Positions 51,818-61,234 are shown, counted from the first letter of the stretch. The stretch is 64,000 bases of DNA from Mangrovivirga halotolerans (GCF_026241165.1 NZ_JAPFQN010000001.1:62001-126000); one strand, 5' to 3'. The notes: generated from the sequence alone by a model not told the origin. Made by a program: numbers and translations.

Positions 51818-52750
51818 ATGGGGACTTTAAGAATTTTAATCGGAACATTAGTGCTATTTATTAGTTTTTCATTGTCGGCCCAATCTAACTGGAATTGGGG
51901 TAAAGATGAAGCACAGGCAAAAAAGGAATGGAAATCATTCAATCAGGCCTTAGTTAACAAGGACTGGGCTGGATCGAAGCCGCATCTCGAATGGCTGTTA
52001 TTTTATGCCCCAAAACTAAATGAGGAATTATATGACAAGGGTCAACTTGTTTATCGTTTATTATCGTTAAAAGCTCCGAGCGAAGAAAAAAAAGAAGAAT
52101 ACAAGCAAAAGGTTAACGAACTTTCGATTTTAAAATCAGACTACTTTGGTCAGGATCAACATTTTTTTGTTGTCAATGAAAATGTTACAGCATCAAACGA
52201 ATCTGAAAAGGAAGAAGAATCATTTAGTGTTAACGAATCCGAGGAACAGGAGGAAAATGATGAACAGTCTGAAACTACCCCTGTAGAGGTTAAGGAAGAA
52301 ACAACTGTGACAGCAGAAAATAATTCTGCAGAGGATAAGGAAGAAACAACTGCGCAATCAGAAAATGATTCAGAAGAAGATATTGAAGTTGCAATTGGTA
52401 CGGTTGATTTATCAATTCAACTTGAAGATGATAATTCTGTTCACATCACAGCAGAGGAGAAGGCACAATTCGATGGTGGACCTGAGGCTTTTGGCAAATT
52501 TTTGAGAAAAAATTTAAGTTACCCAAAAGAAGCTGTTAAAACCAAAACTCAAGGAAAAGTGTATGTTAGCTTTATTGTTGAAAAAGATGGTTCTTTAAGC
52601 GAATTAAATGTACTCAAAGGACTCGGTCATGGTTGTGATGCAGAAACTATACGAGTAATGTCTAAATCACCAAATTGGATTCCTGCCAGGAATAAAGGAA
52701 TAACAGTAAGACAACAAGTCACTATACCAATAGTATTTAGAATGGAATAA
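51818..52750 (+). CDS. TonB C-terminal-domain protein with cleavable signal and acidic linker
   Basis: The 310-residue protein has a signal peptide ending LSAQ, then a TPR-like region (about 22-120: WKSFNQALVNKDWAGSKPHL). A very acidic Glu/Ser/Thr linker follows (about 125-195). The TonB_C domain lies at about 215-310: YPKEAVKTKTQGKVYVSFIV, EKDGSLSELNVLKGLGHGCD, SPNWIPARNKGITVRQQVTI. Classic TonB keeps an N-terminal anchor and a Pro-rich linker; here the signal looks cleavable and the linker is acidic. It may be a periplasmic TonB-like adaptor. It ends a unit closed by a strong terminator. Confidence 0.85.
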   Translation: MGTLRILIGTLVLFISFSLSAQSNWNWGKDEAQAKKEWKSFNQALVNKDWAGSKPHLEWLLFYAPKLNEELYDKGQLVYRLLSLKAPSEEKKEEYKQKVNELSILKSDYFGQDQHFFVVNENVTASNESEKEEESFSVNESEEQEENDEQSETTPVEVKEETTVTAENNSAEDKEETTAQSENDSEEDIEVAIGTVDLSIQLEDDNSVHITAEEKAQFDGGPEAFGKFLRKNLSYPKEAVKTKTQGKVYVSFIVEKDGSLSELNVLKGLGHGCDAETIRVMSKSPNWIPARNKGITVRQQVTIPIVFRME

Positions 52751-52779
52751 TTAAATAGATAGTTAAATAAAATTTAAAA

Positions 52780-52809
52780 CAGGTAGAACTCTTCTACCTG
52801 TTTTTTTTG
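52780..52809 (+). terminator. Intrinsic terminator after the TonB_C gene
   Basis: CAGGTAGAA and TTCTACCTG form a perfect 9-bp stem with loop CTC, followed by eight T. The T tract ends 13 bases before the chosen hemF start. Confidence 0.92.
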
Positions 52810-52821
52810 TTTCTTTGTGGT

Positions 52822-53712
52822 ATGGTTGATAAAAATTCTATTACAAACTGGTTCACCTCTTTACAGGACGAAATATGTGATATTCTGGAAAACACAGATG
52901 GAAGAGGTAAATTCATTGAAGATGCATGGGAACGACCTGGTGGTGGTGGCGGTAAGACACGTATTATAGCTGATGGTAATATCATTGAAAAAGGAGCTGT
53001 AAACTTCAGTGCTGTTTATGGCGAAACACCAAAGAAAATACTGGATGCCTTAAATCTTGCAAATGCTGATTTTTATGCAACTGGTGTTTCAACTATTCAA
53101 CATCCTTTTAATCCCTTTGTGCCAATAATACATATGAATGTGCGATACTTCGAAATGAGTGATGGCACATGGTGGTTTGGTGGTGGAATAGATCTTACTC
53201 CTCATTATGTTAATATAGAAGACGCAAAGGAATTTCATACTGAATTAAAAGCAATCTGCGATAATCACGACCCGGATTACTATGATAAATTTAAAACCTG
53301 GGCTGATGACTATTTTTATGTAAAGCATAGAAAAGAAACCAGAGGTGTGGGAGGTATATTCTTTGATCGGTTAAACGATAAGCCAAAGGAAGAGATTTTT
53401 CAATTTGTAAAGGATGTAGGAAGAATGTTTGCTCCTTTTTATAAGAAAATGATGGAGAGACATCATCAGGATAACTTTAATGAAAATAATATTAAGTGGA
53501 GAAATCTCAGACGTGGAAGATATGTCGAATTTAACCTGGTCTGGGATAAAGGCACAAAATTTGGTTTAGACACTGATGGTCGGACAGAATCAATTCTCGC
53601 AAGCCTTCCTCCTTACGCAATGTGGCCATATAAATATGAACCAGATAAAACCGAGCAAAAAACTATTGATTTGCTTAAAAAAGATATTGACTGGATAAAT
53701 AAAAAGGCCTGA
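52822..53712 (+). CDS. hemF: Oxygen-dependent coproporphyrinogen III oxidase
   Basis: I start at the ATG at 52822 (MVDKNSITNWFTSLQDEICD). A TTG start at 52807 lies in the T tract of the terminator and is unlikely. The 296-residue protein has the HemF blocks AWERPGGGGGKTRI, FVPIIHMNVRYFEM, WWFGGGIDLTPHYV and FNLVWDKGTKFGLDTDGR. It converts coproporphyrinogen III to protoporphyrinogen IX with oxygen, implying aerobic heme synthesis. The stop codon lies within the following terminator hairpin. Confidence 0.96.
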   Translation: MVDKNSITNWFTSLQDEICDILENTDGRGKFIEDAWERPGGGGGKTRIIADGNIIEKGAVNFSAVYGETPKKILDALNLANADFYATGVSTIQHPFNPFVPIIHMNVRYFEMSDGTWWFGGGIDLTPHYVNIEDAKEFHTELKAICDNHDPDYYDKFKTWADDYFYVKHRKETRGVGGIFFDRLNDKPKEEIFQFVKDVGRMFAPFYKKMMERHHQDNFNENNIKWRNLRRGRYVEFNLVWDKGTKFGLDTDGRTESILASLPPYAMWPYKYEPDKTEQKTIDLLKKDIDWINKKA

Positions 53713-53726
53713 GATCAGGCCTTTTT
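53701..53726. terminator. Bidirectional intrinsic terminator
   Basis: AAAAAGGCCTGA and TCAGGCCTTTTT form a 12-bp stem with a 2-nt loop. It serves hemF from the left and the LytTR gene from the right; the hemF stop lies in the stem. Confidence 0.9.
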
Positions 53727-54422
53727 CTATTTCAATATATTTAATCTTTTCATGAAGCTTTCCTTATAGCTAGCTCCTACTGGAATATATTTATCTTTAA
53801 TAACGATATTGAGATCTTCAAGAGATTCAATTTTCTTGGTGTTTACTATATAAGATCGGTGTACCCTTACAAACATACTCTGAGGTAGCCTGTTGATCAA
53901 TCCCTTCATCGTACTGTGAACAATATATTTCTTATTCGCAGTATTGATCATAACATAGTCAGCCAGAGCTTCAATAAAATAAATTTCCTCAAGTTGTAAC
54001 CTGACCAACTTCGAATCAGATTTGACGTAAATTTCATCAAACCGTTCATTTCGTTGTCTAAAAGCATCAATATTAGCTTTAGCCTTATTAATTGCTTTTA
54101 TAAAACGACTGTATTCTATTGGTTTAACAAGGTAGTCTGTAGCACTATTCTCAAATGCCTCGATAGCATAATTCTCATCCCCTGTTATCAATATAACCTG
54201 GTAATTCTCATCCAGACTTTTCATGAGCTCCATACCAGTCATTTCCGGCATGTTGATATCTACTAATAGTATATCAACATCATCTTCCTGGAGAACATTT
54301 ATTGCTTCGATAGCACTACTACATTCTTGAGTTAATGTTAAGCCCTTTGTTTTTTCGACGAAATTTTTAGCTATACCTCTTGATAAAGCCTCATCGTCAA
54401 CAATCATACACCTATAATCCAT
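53727..54422 (-). CDS. LytTR-type response regulator
   Basis: The 231-residue protein has a receiver domain with acidic pocket Asp9/Asp10, phosphoacceptor Asp55 in ILLVDINMPEMTG, the Thr in LITGDE and Lys100 in YLVKPIEY. A LytTR DNA-binding domain covers about 130-228 (VKSDSKLVRLQLEEIYFIEA, VHRSYIVNTKKIESL). In Bacteroidota such regulators pair with 5TM/7TM-type histidine kinases of the LytS/YehU family. No kinase gene is adjacent, so this is an orphan whose partner is elsewhere. Its targets cannot be read from this window. Confidence 0.93.
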   Translation of the reverse strand: MDYRCMIVDDEALSRGIAKNFVEKTKGLTLTQECSSAIEAINVLQEDDVDILLVDINMPEMTGMELMKSLDENYQVILITGDENYAIEAFENSATDYLVKPIEYSRFIKAINKAKANIDAFRQRNERFDEIYVKSDSKLVRLQLEEIYFIEALADYVMINTANKKYIVHSTMKGLINRLPQSMFVRVHRSYIVNTKKIESLEDLNIVIKDKYIPVGASYKESFMKRLNILK

Positions 54423-54479
54423 ATAATAAAAAATCTTCCGACTAGTTGAACGCTTTTACAATATAATGTTTCAATATTG

Positions 54480-55067
54480 TTAGCGGTAATATTCTGTTAA
54501 TTTTTTTACGTATTTTCCTATAATATCAAATTCTATATTTACATCATCGCCTTTATTAAGTTTACCCATATTGGTATGCTCCATGGTATAAGGAATTATA
54601 GTAACCTTAAAAGATTGGGTAGTCACATCAAAACAGGTAAGACTTATTCCATTGACAGTAACTGATCCTTTTTCTACCATTAAAGGTGAAGGCTCACTTA
54701 GATTAAAAGTAAAAACTGTACTTCCCTCGGCATTTTCAATCTCATAAACTACGGCTTTCTGATCGACATGTCCCTGAACTACATGTCCATCAAATCTACC
54801 TTTAGCAGACATTGCCCTTTCCAGATTGATCTTATCCCCAGGTTTCCAGTTACCAAGATTTGATTTCTTTAATGTTTCATTGACAGCAGTCACCTTGTGA
54901 GTGCCATTTTCAACATCTGTAACTGTAAGACAAACACCGTCGTGACTCACGCTTTCATCAGCACTTAACTCATTGCTGATTTCACTTTCAACTACAAAAT
55001 GTTTATTCAAACCTTCAGTCTGAATTTCAATGACTTTCCCCAGAGTTTCTATGATTCCTGTGAACAT
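54480..55067 (-). CDS. ribE: Riboflavin synthase alpha chain
   Basis: The 195-residue protein starts MFTGIIETLGKVIEIQ and contains two lumazine-binding repeats (about 1-95 and 96-190: SHDGVCLTVTDVENG and SVTVNGISLTCFDV). VVQGHVDQKAVV lies at the junction. It converts two molecules of dimethyl-ribityl-lumazine to riboflavin. It is divergent from pcm, and no other rib gene is in the window. Confidence 0.95.
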   Translation of the reverse strand: MFTGIIETLGKVIEIQTEGLNKHFVVESEISNELSADESVSHDGVCLTVTDVENGTHKVTAVNETLKKSNLGNWKPGDKINLERAMSAKGRFDGHVVQGHVDQKAVVYEIENAEGSTVFTFNLSEPSPLMVEKGSVTVNGISLTCFDVTTQSFKVTIIPYTMEHTNMGKLNKGDDVNIEFDIIGKYVKKLTEYYR

Positions 55068-55137
55068 ATATCCAAAACTATATCTAATGAGTTAACTTTA
55101 CTGTAAATATTTACAATAATACTAAATATCCGGAAAA

Positions 55138-55803
55138 GTGTTTGCTGCAGTATTTGAAGATAACTACCGTACAAAAGGTTTAAGAAGAAATCTTGTAAAA
55201 CAAATTGAAAACAAGGGTATTCGGGACACCAGGGTACTCGAAGCAATTAATAATGTCCCAAGACATTATTTTTTCGACCAGGCTTTACTCGAACACGCTT
55301 ACCAGGATAAGGCATTTCCTATTGGTGAAGGCCAAACTATCTCTCAGCCATATACCGTTGCTTTTCAGACAGAACTTTTGGAAGTTGAGCCCGGGAACAA
55401 AATTCTTGAAATTGGAACCGGAAGTGGCTACCAGGCTTGTATTTTACTGGAATTAGGAGCTAAAGTCATTACAATTGAATACCAGAAGAAACTGTACGAA
55501 CAAACAAGAAAAGTTTTACCAAAAATGGGTTACAATGCAACATTTTTACAAGGTGATGGTTCTCAAGGTGTGCCCCGGCATGCACCTTTTGACCGCATAA
55601 TTGTAACGGCAGGTGCTCCAATTGTTCCAAAACCATTGATAGAACAATTAAAAGTCGGAGGTATTTTAGTTATTCCTGTCGGGGATAACCAAAGGCAAAA
55701 GATGGTAAAAGTTAAAAAAATTGAAGAGAACAAAATCTCGAAAAAAGAATACGATTTATTTAGTTTTGTACCTTTAAAAGGAAAACACGGTTGGGGAAAT
55801 TAA
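55138..55803 (+). CDS. pcm: Protein-L-isoaspartate O-methyltransferase
   Basis: The 221-residue protein starts at a GTG (55138). The family marks are present: IRDTRVLEAINNVPRHYFF, the active-site-type GEGQTISQPYTVAFQTELL, SAM-binding ILEIGTGSGYQACIL and FDRIIVTAGAP. It methylates isoaspartyl residues in aged proteins, starting their repair. Four bases of its 3' end lie before the next gene's start region; the thioesterase ATG follows 8 nt after the stop. Confidence 0.94.
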   Translation: MFAAVFEDNYRTKGLRRNLVKQIENKGIRDTRVLEAINNVPRHYFFDQALLEHAYQDKAFPIGEGQTISQPYTVAFQTELLEVEPGNKILEIGTGSGYQACILLELGAKVITIEYQKKLYEQTRKVLPKMGYNATFLQGDGSQGVPRHAPFDRIIVTAGAPIVPKPLIEQLKVGGILVIPVGDNQRQKMVKVKKIEENKISKKEYDLFSFVPLKGKHGWGN

Positions 55804-55811
55804 AAAACACA

Positions 55812-56351
55812 ATGGCTAAAAAGCAGAAATTTGCTAAAGAATCAGCAGTAACAATGACTGAAATGGTTCTTCCAAACGATACCAATACATTAAACAACCT
55901 TATGGGAGGAAGATTAATGCATTGGATGGATATTGTATCGGCAATTGCCGCTCAGAAGCATTCTAACAGGGTAGTTGTTACTGCTTCAGTAGATAATATT
56001 TCATTTAGAAAACCTATAAAGCTAGGTAATGTCGTTTCGCTAAAAGCACAGGTCACCAGGGCTTTTAGTTCTTCCATGGAGGTATTTATTGAGGTTACTG
56101 CTGAGGATATTCCGGCAAATAAACGTTATACTTGTAATAGTGCCTTTTTTACTTTTGTTGCCGTTGATCAAAGTGGGCGTCCTATTGATGTTCCGGAAGT
56201 GGTACCGGAAACAGAAGAAGAAAAAGAACATTATGCAGGAGCACTTAGAAGGAGGCAATTACGTTTGGTTTTAGCAAAACGGATGAAACCTGCTGAGGCT
56301 ACAGAATTGAAGGCTCTTTTTGAAAATTTAGAACCATTAAAAGAAGATTAA
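55812..56351 (+). CDS. Acyl-CoA thioesterase, YciA/hot-dog type
   Basis: I start at ATG 55812 (MAKKQKFAKESAVTMTEMVL); the upstream TTG at 55791 would overlap the pcm stop region. The 179-residue protein has the hot-dog fold with DTNTLNNLMGGRLMHWMDIV holding the catalytic-type Asn/Asp pattern and VVVTASVDNISFRKPIKLGN. It matches the acyl-CoA hydrolase group (YciA, BFIT-like) that cleaves acyl-CoA to free acid and CoA in the cytoplasm. It ends 2 nt before the next gene, so pcm, this gene and the acidic unknown gene probably form one unit. Confidence 0.9.
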   Translation: MAKKQKFAKESAVTMTEMVLPNDTNTLNNLMGGRLMHWMDIVSAIAAQKHSNRVVVTASVDNISFRKPIKLGNVVSLKAQVTRAFSSSMEVFIEVTAEDIPANKRYTCNSAFFTFVAVDQSGRPIDVPEVVPETEEEKEHYAGALRRRQLRLVLAKRMKPAEATELKALFENLEPLKED

Positions 56352-56353
56352 AT

Positions 56354-56971
56354 ATGGATAATCAGGAAAATGATCACCTTCCCCTGGTATTTGATGATAT
56401 TATTTTTTTAAAGGAGGATGATATTGACTTCCATCTGACTTCCGGTGAAAATAAAGTTCCTGATATTCCAGAAGAATCAGATGATTCGATTACCGAAGAA
56501 AGTTCAAGTGTTGAATCTACTGAACCAGAAACTCAGGAATCCGTTGAAAGTATGGCTTCATCAGAAGAAATTGTTGTCGAAGCAGAACAAACCTCACCAG
56601 AAATTCCGGAGGCTGATAGCCCTGCACTATACGAAGGAGGAAATAAAAAGGCTGTAAGTATTTATGCATCTCAATTATCAGATCCTGAAAAAGCCTTTTT
56701 AATCAAGGTAATAAGTGCGGTAAACTTAAATATGGAAGATATCGCACTTACTACAGAAATTGATTCATTATTTATGATTGAACCGCAGGAGGTAGTAATC
56801 AGTTTTGGTAGTGAAGAACTTCTACAGGGACCATTTGCAGGCCAAAACTTATATGAAGTGGATGACGTTGGTGATGTGAAATCCTTGTTGTGCGACAAGC
56901 TGGAAACTGTTGCAGCTAATAAAGAACTTAAAATGAAACTCTGGCAAGGGTTGAAAGAAATATTCAATTAA
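56354..56971 (+). CDS. Acidic protein of unknown function
   Basis: The 205-residue protein has an N-terminal stretch DNQENDHLPLVFDDIIFLKE, a long Ser/Glu-rich disordered segment (about 28-95), and a folded C-terminal domain of about 105 residues (VSIYASQLSDPEKAFLIKVI, VVISFGSEELLQGPFAGQNL, LWQGLKEIFN). The arrangement of a short N-terminal motif and acidic linker before a small domain suggests an adaptor. I do not recognise a family with confidence. It is cotranscribed with the thioesterase, 2 nt apart. Confidence 0.75.
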   Translation: MDNQENDHLPLVFDDIIFLKEDDIDFHLTSGENKVPDIPEESDDSITEESSSVESTEPETQESVESMASSEEIVVEAEQTSPEIPEADSPALYEGGNKKAVSIYASQLSDPEKAFLIKVISAVNLNMEDIALTTEIDSLFMIEPQEVVISFGSEELLQGPFAGQNLYEVDDVGDVKSLLCDKLETVAANKELKMKLWQGLKEIFN

Positions 56972-57000
56972 AAAAAGGTGAGAATATTCTCACCTTTTTA
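56971..57000. terminator. Bidirectional intrinsic terminator
   Basis: AAAAAAGGTGAGAAT and ATTCTCACCTTTTT form a long stem with almost no loop, with T tracts on both strands. It closes the pcm unit and the leftward lipoprotein gene. Confidence 0.9.
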
Positions 57001-57001
57001 A

Positions 57002-57454
57002 TTATATCTTTATTTTGAATACACCTGTTTCCTCCACAAATTCATATTCTACATTAGAAATAACCACCTCGTTATATTCAGTGTAGCTACAACAATCATC
57101 ATTTTTTCTTACCGCATCTACTTTAAGTTTAAACAGCTCATTACCGGAATGATCAAACCGATAATTGACAATTTCTGTTTCCCATCCAATTGATTTTAAT
57201 TGAATAATATTGATATTATTTTCACTGATGAAATCATATTCAATAGTAGATTCATCCACGATATTTATAATTTGTATTTGGTCAAGTTCATACGTTCCGT
57301 TGGAAAATAAATTTTCGCCGGTTTCTTTATCGACTAATTCAAAATTAAATGGCTCGGGAGGAGTAAAACACGTTGGGCAGTCATTCTCTAAACTACAGGA
57401 TGATAAACCTGTAAGAAAAAGAAAAATGAAACCAGGTAGTAATAAAAATCTCAT
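57002..57454 (-). CDS. Small lipoprotein of unknown function
   Basis: The 150-residue protein has a type II signal with lipobox TGLSSC (Cys20) and Cys-rich segment NDCPTCF. The remaining 115 residues look beta-rich (FNFELVDKETGENLF, YNEVVISNVEYEF, VFKIKI) with a DDCC pair near residue 124. It could be an Ig-like or calycin-like envelope domain, but no family is recognised. It is monocistronic, ending at the shared terminator. Confidence 0.8.
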   Translation of the reverse strand: MRFLLLPGFIFLFLTGLSSCSLENDCPTCFTPPEPFNFELVDKETGENLFSNGTYELDQIQIINIVDESTIEYDFISENNINIIQLKSIGWETEIVNYRFDHSGNELFKLKVDAVRKNDDCCSYTEYNEVVISNVEYEFVEETGVFKIKI

Positions 57455-57513
57455 AACTCAATATTTACTAGTTGAAAATAAATTAGATTTTTAAGGCTTC
57501 AAAAATAATGCCA

Positions 57514-58302
57514 CTAACTAATTTTAGTTGTCTTATTTACTATAAAATTGGCCATGTCAATTGCTAAAATCTTATATGTGAATTCTGTAGGATGGACGCC
57601 ATCACTAAAAAACTGAATATCAGTTTCAAGATAATTTCTATATTTTCTTTCCCACTCACTAATTTTAATTTCCTCTTTATTATAAAATACGTTATCAAAC
57701 TCTTTTACAGTATCATTTAATACGTCCCCTAATATTTCAACAAGATTTCCAAAAGTAAATTTTAATGATGTGGTAAAAGCAGGAAACTCTTTTATCGGTG
57801 GCATATTGTTAAAGTAAATCGGGGTTGTTGGATATTTAATCCTGAGATTTTTTATTAATAATCGTAGTTGATTTCTCCACCTGAAGGGTGAATTAAACTC
57901 AAAAGCATCATTTGCACCAAGCCCAACAACTATAATGTCTACTTTTTCTTCTTTTATTTTAGGAATCAATTCTCTATTTACGTCTCTGACAGTATATCCG
58001 CTTTTTGCGAATACTTTCCAGTTTACATTTGACTGATAAATTTCAGCTAATTCCTTTGCCAATATTCCTGTAAATCCTTGTGCATTACTTCTAGAACCTA
58101 CACCTGCTATTGTACTCTCTCCTATTGCAATTAAATTTATTGTCTTTTCAAAATTCCTGTCTATAAAACCGTTTAAATCCTTGGCTTCAGGAAGTTGTGG
58201 AATTGTCCTCTTGATTTTGTATCCATCAAAAATAAGAAAAGGAAAAAGTGGCAATGATAAAACTGAACCAATGATATACTTTATGTTCGGATTAAGCTTC
58301 AT
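57514..58302 (-). CDS. SGNH/GDSL-family hydrolase
   Basis: The 262-residue protein has an N-terminal membrane segment (residues about 8-25). SGNH block I is LIAIGESTIAGVGS with nucleophile Ser63 (GES instead of GDS), Gly is in block II, block III is VVGLGANDAFEF (Asn), and block V is SDGVHPTEFTY with Asp and His. The usual family residues are therefore all present. The active domain would lie on the outer face of the inner membrane. It may act as an acyl-esterase; the substrate is unknown. Confidence 0.88.
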   Translation of the reverse strand: MKLNPNIKYIIGSVLSLPLFPFLIFDGYKIKRTIPQLPEAKDLNGFIDRNFEKTINLIAIGESTIAGVGSRSNAQGFTGILAKELAEIYQSNVNWKVFAKSGYTVRDVNRELIPKIKEEKVDIIVVGLGANDAFEFNSPFRWRNQLRLLIKNLRIKYPTTPIYFNNMPPIKEFPAFTTSLKFTFGNLVEILGDVLNDTVKEFDNVFYNKEEIKISEWERKYRNYLETDIQFFSDGVHPTEFTYKILAIDMANFIVNKTTKIS

Positions 58303-58325
58303 CTTATTGATTATCTGTTATATTA

Positions 58326-59957
58326 TTAAAATTCAGCTTTTTCTCCTGTTAATTCCCAGGCTGCAAGAGTCATCGGGATATTCCCAATAGAATTAAGGGT
58401 ATCAAAAAACTGTTTTAATCTAAAGTCCTCTCCCCCAATTTCTTGTTGCAAGGCATATTCCATCATTGCTTTTTCAGCAAGATATTTACCGGTAATATAG
58501 CTTGTCCCATATCCCGGTTGACGCATATAAAGATGCTGTTCAAAGATCATTAATTCCTTTTCTGTTTTCATCCACCCTCTCGGGGTATATTCAGTATGGA
58601 TGCCACCAGCATCTTCCATTGACATCATGTTTGCATGAGCGTACAACGAGCCCAATCCCCTGGCAGCTCTCTGGGCGATCATAATATAAACTATTTCTCT
58701 AACTCTCGGATCATCATCATATAATCCGGCATCCATAAACATTTCTTCCACAGCTGTAGCCAGACCTTCATTTCTCGAATCAAAAATATTGTAAAGTAAC
58801 GGACCTCTCCGAATAATACTTTCATTAGGCTCTGAATCCATCCTTGCAAGTTCAAACCAATGATAGAAATGTGAATACAGTGGTCTGGGATCATAATGAG
58901 CCCCTATCCAGAAAAAATGACGTTTATCTTCCGGAACAAATTTACCAAGTTGAGCTTCCAAAGCCGGTTTAAAATATTCTTTGACAGTAACTATCTCGTC
59001 ATCTTCTAAAAAGGTTAGTAAACTTTCAGCCGAACGTTGAGCAAGTTCAGTATAATCAGCTTTAGTATTGACAGCATCAAGTTTTGGCAGGCTCCTATTT
59101 CGATGTTCTTCAAGTTTTAGTGAAGACCATGCCCTTGCCAGTTCTCTTTTCATAAGCATGACCTCATCCTCCCAGGTTAAGGGAACAAGGTGGACGTTTT
59201 GTAAATACCAGGTATAATTTTCTTTTCCAATTCCTGAAGGTCCGTTCTTGTTTTCTGCTTCAGCTTTTAACCATTGAGAAAAATCCTTAGTTGATACAAT
59301 TGCTTCCTCAATTACATTTATCAATTTCTTATCATTTTTTACTCCCGGAAGCTCTTTAATACTTTGCAGGTCTATTATTTGAGTTTCTATATCCCTGATT
59401 CCTGTAATCCACAAATCTTTTGCATTTCCCGTCAAGTTTTCTTTTGCTTGTTTATTAAGGATGGGGATAACTTCAAGATCATTAATAAGACCCTTTTTAT
59501 CCCCCTTATTCAAAGGGAATTCATACGACCATAGTTCTGTAGTTCTATGATGCGTAGGCCCCTCATGGGCTGGCACATCGCTCCTGGCCATCCATAAAGT
59601 CTTATAAAAGGCAGGATCCCTCACCCATGGCTTTAGGATGTTATAATTGAAATCGTATCCATTCATTTCAGCAAAGACGATATGCCAGTCTACTTTTTGG
59701 GAAACAGACCATCCAGTTGTATCAATTGCCATTAACTTATCCTTAAGTAATAGAAAGTCAGGCCACCTTTTATCAAAAGTGCTTCTGCTATAATCTGGAG
59801 CACCATTTTTTAAAGGAGGCATTTCAAATTCTCTCCACTCGATAAATAGATTTTCAAGAGCTGAATAGTCAGTCAATTGATTAGTTTCAACATTAGATTG
59901 AGCACGGAAACCATTATTTATAAAAAGAATAATTGCTGCAAAATATAATACTCTCAT
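58326..59957 (-). CDS. DUF885-like exported protein without visible HExxH
   Basis: The 543-residue protein has a signal peptide ending FRAQ and is mainly helical. The C-terminal third ([40 protein letters not shown]) resembles the EGWALYAE block of DUF885 proteins, which are predicted metallopeptidases. The preceding zinc motif HExxPGHH of the family is not seen; [13 protein letters not shown] stands there. I therefore call it a DUF885-like protein with a probably altered or lost metal site. A remote relationship rests on my reading of the pattern. Confidence 0.65.
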   Translation of the reverse strand: MRVLYFAAIILFINNGFRAQSNVETNQLTDYSALENLFIEWREFEMPPLKNGAPDYSRSTFDKRWPDFLLLKDKLMAIDTTGWSVSQKVDWHIVFAEMNGYDFNYNILKPWVRDPAFYKTLWMARSDVPAHEGPTHHRTTELWSYEFPLNKGDKKGLINDLEVIPILNKQAKENLTGNAKDLWITGIRDIETQIIDLQSIKELPGVKNDKKLINVIEEAIVSTKDFSQWLKAEAENKNGPSGIGKENYTWYLQNVHLVPLTWEDEVMLMKRELARAWSSLKLEEHRNRSLPKLDAVNTKADYTELAQRSAESLLTFLEDDEIVTVKEYFKPALEAQLGKFVPEDKRHFFWIGAHYDPRPLYSHFYHWFELARMDSEPNESIIRRGPLLYNIFDSRNEGLATAVEEMFMDAGLYDDDPRVREIVYIMIAQRAARGLGSLYAHANMMSMEDAGGIHTEYTPRGWMKTEKELMIFEQHLYMRQPGYGTSYITGKYLAEKAMMEYALQQEIGGEDFRLKQFFDTLNSIGNIPMTLAAWELTGEKAEF

Positions 59958-59980
59958 CTAATAAAGATAAAATATTATAT

Positions 59981-60814
59981 CTATGATCCGAATAGCTTTG
60001 TAAATTTCCTGGGTAGATCGATCTCTAACGTTAATTTTTCATTAGTGACCGGATGGTTAAATTCTAATTTATTAGCACATAAAAAAAGCCCCTTCCCCCT
60101 ATCAAATCCATGGTATAATTTATCCCCTACTATCGGAAATCCACTATTTGAGCAATGGATCCTTAACTGGTGTGTTCTACCAGTTAGTGGTGATAATTTT
60201 AAGAGTGAAAACCTGGAATCTTTAGATGTACCAATCCTTTCATAAATTGTTTCTGCATGCTTACCTTCGATTCCCTCTTCTATTTTCCCACAATCATCGG
60301 GGGTTCCGGTTACTACAGCATGGTATATTTTATTTACTTCTCTGGATTTTAATAATTCCCCTAGTTTTATCCGGGTAATTTTATCTTTAGCAACAATCAC
60401 AAGACCACAAGTTGCACTATCTAATCGATGGACAGGTCTGGGAAGATAGTCCTTATTACAATTCAGGTTAACAGGTAATGCATTTTCAAGAGATTTAAAG
60501 ACATTACCACTAGTGGATAATCCTCCGGGTTTATTCACTACTGCAAGATATTCATCTTCATAGACAACAGGAATATCTATCGAATATTGAGGCCTTGTAG
60601 GGGTATTTTCTTCAAGCAGAGAGATAACCATTCCTTCCTTTACCCATACACCTGTTGTTGCAATATCACCATCGATTAAAAGCCTGTTTTTAGTTATTGC
60701 CTTTTTAACGCTTTTCCTGGAAGGCAGATCATTAAAAACCCCCACTGCATAATCACTTAATCTTTGCAGGGGCGCATAATTTTGAACATAGTGATTTTCG
60801 ATGATTTCAGGCAT
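59981..60814 (-). CDS. RluA-family pseudouridine synthase
   Basis: The 277-residue protein has an N-terminal S4-like segment (SDYAVGVFNDLPSRKSVKKA, LLIDGDIATTGVWVKEGMVI) and the RluA core with catalytic Asp132 in VHRLDSATCGLVIVAK. LSPLTGRTHQLRIH and HGFDRGKGLFLCANKLEFNH complete it. The family isomerises uridine in rRNA or tRNA; the target position cannot be told from the sequence. The TCG after Asp (usually TSG) is a minor variation. Confidence 0.92.
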   Translation of the reverse strand: MPEIIENHYVQNYAPLQRLSDYAVGVFNDLPSRKSVKKAITKNRLLIDGDIATTGVWVKEGMVISLLEENTPTRPQYSIDIPVVYEDEYLAVVNKPGGLSTSGNVFKSLENALPVNLNCNKDYLPRPVHRLDSATCGLVIVAKDKITRIKLGELLKSREVNKIYHAVVTGTPDDCGKIEEGIEGKHAETIYERIGTSKDSRFSLLKLSPLTGRTHQLRIHCSNSGFPIVGDKLYHGFDRGKGLFLCANKLEFNHPVTNEKLTLEIDLPRKFTKLFGS

Positions 60815-60846
60815 TATATTAAATTATGCCGTTAAGTTAATCATTA

Positions 60847-61152
60847 CTACTCTTTAATCTTAACAGGTACAGTAGTATAAAAGAAAGCACTGCGGTCAAC
60901 TTCCTCCAGACGAACCTTTAGTTCATCCGAGGTATTAATATCCGTTATGTTGACATCTAATTCTTCACTGTCCACTATCCTAACATCAATAGTTCCATTT
61001 TCATTGACAGGAACTGTAGTAAACTGAGTTGAAGTCGGATTAGGACCTTCAGCATAAGCTTTATCGAATAAGTTTATATTTTGAAACGATATGAATGTCA
61101 AATTCAGGGCGATGATGGTTAATAGTACCTTCGTGTAATTATCCGTTTTCAT
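60847..61152 (-). CDS. Small exported or membrane-anchored protein of unknown function
   Basis: The 101-residue protein has one N-terminal hydrophobic segment (VLLTIIALNLTFISF) and AYAEG, a possible signal-peptidase site. A short beta-rich part follows (VPVNENGTIDVRIVDSEELD, FFYTTVPVKIKE). Many small Bacteroidota proteins have this layout, but I know no function. It lies between the pseudouridine synthase and the TlpA-like gene, with its own start and a 133-bp gap containing the terminator of the latter. Confidence 0.75.
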   Translation of the reverse strand: MKTDNYTKVLLTIIALNLTFISFQNINLFDKAYAEGPNPTSTQFTTVPVNENGTIDVRIVDSEELDVNITDINTSDELKVRLEEVDRSAFFYTTVPVKIKE

Positions 61153-61234
61153 GGTTTTAGTTTTTATTTCACCAATGCTCTAACAAATTTTATTCCACCT
61201 TAAAAACATATTTTATTCAAAAGAGATAAAGCAC

